DNA of 11,827 bases from DATKMG01 sp035541995 (GTDB taxonomy: Bacteria > Acidobacteriota > Terriglobia > Versatilivoradales > Versatilivoraceae). Made by a program: the position numbers and the translations under genes. Where the stretch lies: the NCBI GenBank assembly GCA_035541995.1, contig DATKMG010000178.1:1-11827 (forward strand), written 5' to 3'. Positions 6,371-11,827 of this stretch are shown piece after piece (the stretch's first letter is position 1; every line of letters begins with the position of its first letter). A model generated the notes under the pieces. It had not been told where the DNA came from. It was given only the letters and a program-made list of their open reading frames with translations, and searched no databases.

Positions 6371-7567
6371 CTATTTCCCAAACTTCTCCACGACGGCATT
6401 CTTGAATGCAGACAGGATCTTGTCTCCGTCAGGACCGGGGTAGCCTGCGTGTTGCACCATGAAGATGGTAATGAGCGAGCGCTGAGGGTCGATCTGCATG
6501 TTTGTCTTATAGGCCCCCCCGTGGCCGAAACTGCTCCCAGGCTTTCGATCCGTGCTCCAGCCGAAGCCGTAAGCCTGGGGTAGATCGCGCGTCTGCGTAG
6601 AAGTCATCTGGCCTACGGCAGATTCTGAGAGATAGCGTTTTCCTCGATAAATACCCCCGTTGAGAATCATGCGGCAAAAAACAGAAAGGTCTGTAGCCGT
6701 GCTGAAGAAGCCCCCGGCAGGAGAGGGGCCGCGGTTGCGATCCGTGAGCGGATAGGAGAGTTGGTCGATGGGCGTCTCCTCCAAGCCATTCTTGTCTGCG
6801 TTGGGCTTGTACGACTTGGCAAGCTGCCCGATTTGCTTTTGGCTGGGCCAGAGAGTTGTGTCCACCATACCCAGCGGTCTGAACAGACGCGTGGCCATGA
6901 ACTCCTCATACGGCATCCCGCTCGCGACTTCGATGATGCGGCCCGCCGTGTTGATACCGGCGTTGCTGTAATCGTATTTCGTTCCCGGCTCGAAGTTCAG
7001 AGGAGTCAATGCATAGCTGAGAACGGCCTCGCGCAGAGAAAGCCGATCGATCTTGAGCGCGTCCCCCTTGTGTTCCAACCGTGACGAGAAAGGCAGGCCG
7101 CTGGTGTGAGAGAGAATATCTTTAACCGTGATGGAACGAGTCGGCTTCTTCAGAAGGATGTGTTCCTTATCCTGTTCCACAGCCAGCCATTGCCCATTGA
7201 AGTCCGGCAAGTACTTTTCCACCGGATCATCGACGTTTACCTTGTTCTCGTCTACTAACATCATCAGGGCCGTGGCCGTCATCGGTTTGGATTGCGAGGC
7301 GATCCAAAAAAGGGCATTCGTCTTCATCGGTCGCGATGCGGCGATATCCGCCCAGCCCACGGCTTCCAGACTGAGGATCTTCTCCTTCGATGCCACCAGC
7401 GTCACCGCACCCGCCAGCGTATGATTATCAACAAACGGCTGTAAAGCGCTGGCAATGCGTTTCGTCGGCTCCGACGCCGAAAGGGAAACCACTAGAACCA
7501 GGACCGTCGCCAGCAAGGCCGGCAACAGGTGATTTGGGAAATGGCGTTTGATTCCTGCGGTTTGCAT
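6371..7567 (-). CDS. Secreted serine hydrolase, class C beta-lactamase-like (PF00144 family)
   Basis: From ATG 7567 the product has 398 residues, beginning with a basic stretch and a strong hydrophobic segment (LLPALLATVLVLVVSLSAS), consistent with export to the periplasm. The beta-lactamase/penicillin-recognising fold is evident: the nucleophile motif SQSK (S91, K94), YSN (200-202) as the second motif, and HGG (349-351) replacing KTG. DILSHTSGLP and EPGTKYDYSNAG are typical of the esterase, D-aminopeptidase and beta-lactamase-related members. Such proteins may be carboxylesterases or peptidases, and resistance should not be assumed. The frame is open to 7732 (TTG) with another ATG at 7624. 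Neither upstream start has a good ribosome binding site and both would bury the signal peptide, and the longest form would run into the repeat element. The chosen start also lacks a clear Shine-Dalgarno, so it is moderately uncertain. Confidence 0.87.
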   Translation of the reverse strand: MQTAGIKRHFPNHLLPALLATVLVLVVSLSASEPTKRIASALQPFVDNHTLAGAVTLVASKEKILSLEAVGWADIAASRPMKTNALFWIASQSKPMTATALMMLVDENKVNVDDPVEKYLPDFNGQWLAVEQDKEHILLKKPTRSITVKDILSHTSGLPFSSRLEHKGDALKIDRLSLREAVLSYALTPLNFEPGTKYDYSNAGINTAGRIIEVASGMPYEEFMATRLFRPLGMVDTTLWPSQKQIGQLAKSYKPNADKNGLEETPIDQLSYPLTDRNRGPSPAGGFFSTATDLSVFCRMILNGGIYRGKRYLSESAVGQMTSTQTRDLPQAYGFGWSTDRKPGSSFGHGGAYKTNMQIDPQRSLITIFMVQHAGYPGPDGDKILSAFKNAVVEKFGK

Positions 7568-7625
7568 TAGCTTGTGACCGTGGAGCAAGTTTCGTAGAAA
7601 ACGATTTCGACCTCTGAGCGCCATA

Positions 7626-7654
7626 TCTATAGGACTTTTCAACTGTTGACACAA
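7626..7654 (-). promoter_or_regulatory. Weak promoter candidate for the serine hydrolase
   Basis: On the minus strand TTGTGT (7654-7649), 17 bp and TATAGA (7631-7626) match consensus at three and four positions. The start would be near 7619, giving a leader of about 50 nt to ATG 7567 and excluding the longer reading frames. This is suggestive only. Confidence 0.25.
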
Positions 7655-7662
7655 GCACAAAA

Positions 7663-7970
7663 GGTGCGATTCAAAGTGGGTCCCAAAGCCGAAGGCTTGA
7701 GAAGCCTTCAGGAGGGGAGTAGCCAGCGACAAGGACCGAGCCGGAGGCCAGGTGCGCCATCACTGGTCAACTAACGTTTCCCTGAATTTCCTGGCGTCCC
7801 GGCAGGGAGGCGGGATTTCTGGAACCCCTGCGGAGTTCTAACGCATTTCGGGGAGAAATTCCGGTGGTACCGCGCACTGGCGCGTGACCACCGGCTACTC
7901 TCTAGTGTCCCTTCGGGACAACATGATTTAAGGTCTTCCCCAATGACCTGTCGCACTTTGAATTGCATCC
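7663..7970. repeat. Hairpin-rich repeat-like element with imperfect inverted ends (MITE/REP-like)
   Basis: The two borders are inverted copies of each other. GGTGCGATTCAAAGTGGG (7663-7680) matches the complement of 7952-7970, sharing the exact core ATTCAAAGTG and differing at two bases plus one gap. Between them lie GAAGGCTT-GAG-AAGCCTTC (7691-7709), a long stem CCGGTGGT...ACCACCGG (7861-7868 with 7887-7894) enclosing CGCGC-ACTG-GCGCG, and TGTCCC-TTC-GGGACA (7906-7920). No open frame looks like a real protein. The structure resembles non-autonomous, transposase-mobilised palindromic elements common between genes in acidobacterial and related genomes. The family assignment is from memory of such repeats and needs a genome-wide search. 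It sits directly upstream of the serine hydrolase. Confidence 0.55.
7861..7894. repeat. Main palindrome of the repeat element
   Basis: The outer 8-bp stem CCGGTGGT/ACCACCGG encloses a two-base mismatch and an inner 5-bp stem CGCGC/GCGCG with the tetraloop ACTG. In RNA it would form a very stable hairpin on either strand. This is the typical core of REP-like elements. Confidence 0.6.
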
Positions 7971-8131
7971 TAATTGCAACTGTAGGGAATCGGCAGCAGG
8001 TCAGTTACAGCATGAGGTGTCGACGGGAAAGATCCTGAGGCCAGACCAAAGAGACATAATGACCAGCCTGGTAGTGGCGCGCAATCCGTCCTCACGGTCC
8101 AGCTTACAACCCCGCTGACATAAGCACTGGC
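7971..8131. other. Non-coding spacer between the repeat element and the ADOP permease
   Basis: No gene is convincing here. At its right end ATAAGC-ACTG-GCTTAT (8120-8135) forms a 6-bp stem that overlaps the TAA stop of the minus-strand permease and could help end its transcript, although no U-run is visible. Nothing else stands out. Confidence 0.4.
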
Positions 8132-10570
8132 TTATTCATACCTCAGTGCCACGACGGGGTCCACTCTTGCAGCCCGTCGGGCCGGGATATAGGCAGCTGC
8201 GAGCGTGACCAGGATCAGCACCGCCGGGACCAGGGCGAAAGTCAGGGAATCTGTCGGGCTTACGTTGAACAGTAGCGTCTGCATCAAGCGGGTCAGTACC
8301 AGAGCTCCCAGGATGCCGCACAGGACGCCGGCAACAGCCAACCGGACTGCGCCCCCGGTCACGCCGCGGAGTACGTCCAACCTTTTCGCACCCAAGGCCA
8401 TCCGGATGCCAATCTCCCTTGTGCGGTGCGTCACGCTGTATGCCATTACGCCATAGGTTCCGATGGCGGCCAGAGCCAAAGCAGTCACACCGAAGAGGCC
8501 AAGCAGGAACATGCTGAATCGCGGCCGTGCGAGTTCAATATCAATAATTTGATCCATGGTTTGAATTTCGGAGATCGAGAGCTTTTTGTCGATGGACCAG
8601 ATCTGGCCCCGAATCGAATTAAGAAGTGCGTTGGGATCGGTTGCGGTTCGCACCACTAACACAAGTGAGCGCCAGGCATCTTGCTGGTGAGGCACGTAAA
8701 CGGTATTTCTGATGTCTTCGGCAATCCCGTCATAGCGCAGGTCATCCACCAGGCCCACGATTTCCCGGTATTTGTTCTCGTCCCGCCAGGAGCGGATGCG
8801 CCGGCCAAGAGCCTGCTCACCCGGAAACATCTCCTGCGCCATGGACTGACTGATGATAATGACGGGGGTAGACTCGCTCGTGTCACGATCTGTAAAGGGA
8901 CGTCCCGCAACAATCGGGATGCGCATCGTCTGGAAGTAGTCCGGATGAATCACGCTCCATGCTGCAGCCGTATCCGTCGAAGTCGGCGGTTCCGGTTGTC
9001 CCTCCTTTAGAAAAACGCGGCCGAGATAGAATCCTCCACCACCGACCGGAAGAGAACTGGTTGCAGACGCTGAGAGAACCCCAGGAGTGCGGCGAATCGC
9101 ATCCGTAATTTGTTCGAGTCCTGCGGCAATTTGTGGCGGCTCCTGGTAACGCACGCGCGGCAGAGAAATCTGCATGGTGAGCAGGTTCCTGGTGGGAAAA
9201 CCGGGATTAACCTGTCGCATCTGGCTGAAACTGCGGATCAACAATCCGGCCCCGGTAAGCAGTACGATGGCCATTGCCAATTCCGAGACGACGAGCAGAC
9301 TGCGAAGCCGGCTGCCGCGGGGGCCACTCGAAGCGCCACGACTCGCCTCATGCAACGACTGCACCGGCACCAAACGGACCGCGCTGATTGCCGGTAGCAG
9401 GCCGGCCAGAATCGAGGTCGCCAGAGATAGCCCGGCAGCGAAGCCGAGCACACTCAAGTCGACATGCACGCGGTCCAGCTGAGGGACCTCCGAAGGAGCG
9501 AAATGAATCAAGCCTTTAAGCCCCCAATAGCCTGCCAGGACGCCGATCGATCCTCCGGCTGCCGAGAGTAGCGCACTCTCGGTCAGGAATTGGGCAGTCA
9601 GCCGCTTCCAGTTCGCGCCTAGCGCGTTCCGAATGGCTACCTCGCGTCCCCGGACCGCACCTTGAACCAGCAACAAGTTGGCCACGTTGACGCAAGCGAT
9701 GAGCAGAACAAACAGGGTTGCCCCAAGAAGGACCAGTAGTGTCTGTCGCAAGGTGGGTCCGATGATGTAGGCAGTCAAGGTGTGCAACTTCCAGTTGGTG
9801 CCGGCACGGTTGACACTCCGTTCTGCGATTTGAGCGCCCATTATTGTTAACTTGGCCTGAGCTTGTTGAAGCGAAACCCCCGACCTTAACCGTGCCAACG
9901 CCCCGAAGATGTGATTATCCCTGCGCATAAAGTCCGCATCGGGGGCGATGCCGAGCGGGCGGAAGATTTCAGCCTCTGGAGGCCACGTGGAGTCCTTTTG
10001 AGCAATTCCAATAACCGTGAATGGAACACCACTCATTTCGATCCGGCTGCCTACCGCGTGGGGATCCCCTCCAAACCGCCGCATCCAGAAGCCATACGCC
10101 AACACAGCTTCCCGGTCAGCGCCGGGACGGTTCTCCGCCGCAGTGAATGGACGGCCGAACAGCAAAGGCCTCCCCATGACGCGGAAGTAGTCCTCATCTA
10201 CAGCAAGTCCTTGGACTCGTTCCGGCTCTTCGCCGCCTGTCACATCAGTACTGATCCCGTTGAAGGCGGAGACCGCCTCGAAGAGTTCAGCCTGGGCTTT
10301 CCAATCCAGGATATCGGCGTAAGCCACACTCCCCCGATCTGTCTTGAGACGCTGAAAGATTGTGGCGGGGACCACCAGGCGTTCGGGGTCATGGTAGGGA
10401 AGTGGCTTCAACAGCAACCCTTCCACCACGCTGAAGATTGCTGTATTTACCCCGATGCCCAATCCCAGGGTCAGGATTGCGACCGCGCTAAACCCGGGGT
10501 TTCGGATCAGGAGCCGAACGCCGTGGTGAAAGTCCTGTCTGCAGTTCTCAAGCCATTGAATGATCCACAT
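8132..10570 (-). CDS. ADOP-type (acidobacterial duplicated orphan permease) MacB/FtsX-family permease
   Basis: This 812-residue inner-membrane protein has two tandem MacB-core/FtsX halves. The first half has a membrane segment at about 27-50, a large periplasmic core (about 60-270), and FtsX helices around 276-303, 333-355 and 375-397, with signature REVAIRNALGANWKRL (309-324). The second half has a helix at about 427-448, a periplasmic core (about 460-680), and helices at about 683-709, 740-762 and 774-796, with signature TREIGIRMALGAKR (717-730). The tail YIPARRAARVDPVVALRYE is classic. The N-terminal NPGFSAVAILTLGLGIGVN (24-42) and the duplicated layout match the family abundant in Acidobacteria, which usually lacks a neighbouring ATPase. 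No ABC ATPase or PadR-like regulator is seen beside it here. Its transported substrate is unknown, and macrolide or lipoprotein export is only analogy. The start has the purine-rich GGAAAGGA just upstream. Confidence 0.93.
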   Translation of the reverse strand: MWIIQWLENCRQDFHHGVRLLIRNPGFSAVAILTLGLGIGVNTAIFSVVEGLLLKPLPYHDPERLVVPATIFQRLKTDRGSVAYADILDWKAQAELFEAVSAFNGISTDVTGGEEPERVQGLAVDEDYFRVMGRPLLFGRPFTAAENRPGADREAVLAYGFWMRRFGGDPHAVGSRIEMSGVPFTVIGIAQKDSTWPPEAEIFRPLGIAPDADFMRRDNHIFGALARLRSGVSLQQAQAKLTIMGAQIAERSVNRAGTNWKLHTLTAYIIGPTLRQTLLVLLGATLFVLLIACVNVANLLLVQGAVRGREVAIRNALGANWKRLTAQFLTESALLSAAGGSIGVLAGYWGLKGLIHFAPSEVPQLDRVHVDLSVLGFAAGLSLATSILAGLLPAISAVRLVPVQSLHEASRGASSGPRGSRLRSLLVVSELAMAIVLLTGAGLLIRSFSQMRQVNPGFPTRNLLTMQISLPRVRYQEPPQIAAGLEQITDAIRRTPGVLSASATSSLPVGGGGFYLGRVFLKEGQPEPPTSTDTAAAWSVIHPDYFQTMRIPIVAGRPFTDRDTSESTPVIIISQSMAQEMFPGEQALGRRIRSWRDENKYREIVGLVDDLRYDGIAEDIRNTVYVPHQQDAWRSLVLVVRTATDPNALLNSIRGQIWSIDKKLSISEIQTMDQIIDIELARPRFSMFLLGLFGVTALALAAIGTYGVMAYSVTHRTREIGIRMALGAKRLDVLRGVTGGAVRLAVAGVLCGILGALVLTRLMQTLLFNVSPTDSLTFALVPAVLILVTLAAAYIPARRAARVDPVVALRYE

Positions 10571-11118
10571 TTCCTTTCCATCCTTCCTCAGAGAAGAGCT
10601 GTTTCATGGAGCCGCAGAAGCAGCTGCCTGGCGCGAGTACCAGAACGACGCAGTCCGTTAACACGTGCCTCTTCCCGGACATTCACATGGAATAGCCTTA
10701 GGCTGTATGGTCAATTGCACGGCATCGCCTCCGTCAGAGCATGGGGACCCGATGCTTCTCCTTAGGAGTTAGTGACACATGGTACAAAAAGGTTTCAATG
10801 GCCAAGGCGGTGGAAAACACAAGGTCCTGTGGGGCTCCTATGATCTTGTGGCAGTTTCAGGGCTGAAGGCAAATGGATTTAGTGCGTATGGGCGGATGAA
10901 TAATAAAGCGGGTGTAACAATGATTGGTTCGCTACTTGAATCAATGGAGAGTTTTTCAAAGGGAAATGAATGCCCACGGTTACCGCCTTCGGGCGGTAAC
11001 CGTGGCTACCACAACTCGATTTCCACGAGGAGATCCGGGTTCAAAGGTTTGGAGCGATTGAACATTCGTTGCGGCCGTTGGTACTGGTGCATCATAACAA
11101 TTCCCTGCTTGTCTGATT
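10571..11118. other. Intergenic region with no convincing gene, lower GC than its surroundings
   Basis: These 548 bp separate two minus-strand genes. Open frames here are weak. The longest (plus strand from ATG 10779, preceded by TAGGAG) has no recognisable motif, runs through the large hairpin and then into the antisense of the oxidoreductase, so it is probably spurious. The part from about 10775 to 10975 is visibly AT-richer than the neighbouring genes and may be a relic or a transferred fragment. The promoter of the permease should lie in the left part, but no strong boxes were found. Confidence 0.5.
10974..11005. terminator. Perfect 14-bp cUUCGg hairpin downstream of the Gfo/Idh/MocA gene
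   Basis: CCACGGTTACCGCC (10974-10987) pairs without mismatch to GGCGGTAACCGTGG (10992-11005) around TTCG, giving the extra-stable C(UUCG)G tetraloop in the plus-strand transcript and CGAA on the other strand. It is about 114 nt after the stop of the minus-strand oxidoreductase. The flank beyond it is pyrimidine-rich but not a clean U-run. It may be a terminator, a 3'-end stabiliser, or one copy of a dispersed palindromic repeat. Confidence 0.55.
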
Positions 11119-11827
11119 TCAGCCCAAAGACCATCCTTCTCGATACTGCTGCTGCAGATACTTCTCCACTTCCCGGGCATTGGGTATTTGAAGCGTTATT
11201 GAATCCCATTCGATTTTCTTGCCGGCACGGAAGGCTACGTTCCCGAGATGATTGGCTTCAGTCAGCGGGCCGGAATAACCGAAGTGGCAGGTGGTAGGGG
11301 AGCCCGTTTTACAGGCATTGATCCATTCCTCCTGATGACCTATGGATGGCGGAATCGTTTGAGGCGGCCGCACAACGTTGGCAAACTCCTTCTCCGGGAG
11401 GAGCACATGTTTACTATAGTCCGACAGCAGCATCCCTGTCTTTCCAATGAATAAGACGCCGTTACCCCATTGAGGAATCCCTTTCTCTTTCCAGATCTCC
11501 GGCTTGGAACTTCCCTGATGCCAGGTCAGAGTCAAGGGTGGCAGCTCACCGCGAGAATTGTAAGTGTATTTAGCACTCATCGAGGCAGGCGCAATCTCCG
11601 GATGAGGCGGGGGACCACTGGCTTCAACAGTTAGAGGAGCATCCAGTTTGAGAGCCCAGAAGGGGAGATCAATCCAGTGACTGCCGAGATCCGACATGGT
11701 ACCGTTGCCAAAATCCCACCACCGATACCATTTTGGCCCCGGCAGGTAAACTTCGTTGTAGGGGCGGTAGGGAGCCGGTCCTATCCAGAGATCCCAGTCC
11801 AGGTCCTCCGGGACCGGCATTGCTTCT
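11119..11827 (-). CDS. Gfo/Idh/MocA-family oxidoreductase, C-terminal part (cut by the window edge)
   Basis: The frame is open from the stop at 11119 through the last base, so only about 235 C-terminal residues are present, and the NAD(P)-binding Rossmann domain lies outside. The visible part is characteristic. DLDWDLWIGPAP is the usual link between the domains, WWDFGNGTMSDLGSHWIDLP carries the conserved His, and the region LTVEASGPPPHPE onward is the C-terminal substrate/oligomer domain of the large, often exported, sugar-oxidoreductase-like group. The apparent ATG at 11820 is internal, since family members are usually about 400-450 residues. Substrates are unknown and sugar or cyclitol derivatives are likely. 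It ends upstream of the large hairpin at 10974-11005. Confidence 0.88.
   Translation of the reverse strand, partial: EAMPVPEDLDWDLWIGPAPYRPYNEVYLPGPKWYRWWDFGNGTMSDLGSHWIDLPFWALKLDAPLTVEASGPPPHPEIAPASMSAKYTYNSRGELPPLTLTWHQGSSKPEIWKEKGIPQWGNGVLFIGKTGMLLSDYSKHVLLPEKEFANVVRPPQTIPPSIGHQEEWINACKTGSPTTCHFGYSGPLTEANHLGNVAFRAGKKIEWDSITLQIPNAREVEKYLQQQYREGWSLG

Noticed and set aside
7771..7968. Minus-strand frame of 65 codons
   Set aside because: It lies entirely inside the palindromic repeat element. Its codons simply read through the hairpins, as in many false annotations of such repeats.
9911..10765. Long plus-strand frame of 284 codons
   Set aside because: It is mostly antisense to the clear ADOP permease, and its translation shows no protein family features.
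10779..11297. Plus-strand frame of 172 codons with TAGGAG upstream
   Set aside because: It crosses the perfect hairpin and then runs antisense to the well-supported Gfo/Idh/MocA gene. The sequence has no recognisable domain.

Overview
The window looks like a chromosomal segment of an Acidobacteriota genome, probably near Bryobacter/Solibacter. The evidence is an orphan 812-residue FtsX/MacB-type permease of the acidobacterial 'ADOP' kind, an exported DUF4038/apiosidase-like hydrolase, a Gfo/Idh/MocA oxidoreductase of the exported-carbohydrate type, and palindromic intergenic repeats of the sort scattered through such genomes. The placement rests on gene family content only.

Layout: a tRNA-Ser(GCT) with encoded CCA lies at the left edge (48-141, +). 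It is followed on the minus strand by a secreted DUF4038 glycoside hydrolase-like gene (253-1644). A divergent intergenic region with a plausible sigma70-type promoter then leads into three plus-strand genes: a nitrilase (1918-2958), an L-lactate permease family transporter (3030-4670) and an aldo/keto reductase (4731-5594). The spacers between them are 71 and 60 nt, so they could form one transcription unit. A strong hairpin in the second spacer covers most of the reductase's Shine-Dalgarno sequence.

The reductase converges on a small secreted cupin (5780-6151, -), which has a near-consensus promoter and a strong ribosome binding site. A secreted serine beta-lactamase-like hydrolase follows (6371-7567, -). 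Next comes a non-coding stretch with a roughly 310-bp repeat-like element built of hairpins and bounded by imperfect inverted repeats (7663-7970). The large ADOP permease occupies 8132-10570 (-). About 550 bp without a convincing gene follows, with a perfect 14-bp cUUCGg hairpin, and then the C-terminal part of a Gfo/Idh/MocA oxidoreductase (11119 to the right edge, -), cut by the window.

How the genes might work together (inference): the nitrilase, organic-acid permease and reductase form a plausible module for handling nitriles and their 2-hydroxy- or carboxylic-acid products. The DUF4038 hydrolase and the Gfo/Idh/MocA protein fit a plant-polysaccharide-degrading lifestyle. No clear new defence or mobile system was found. 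The points most worth a second look are the nitrilase-permease-reductase cluster, the hairpin over the reductase start, and the repeat element at 7663-7970.
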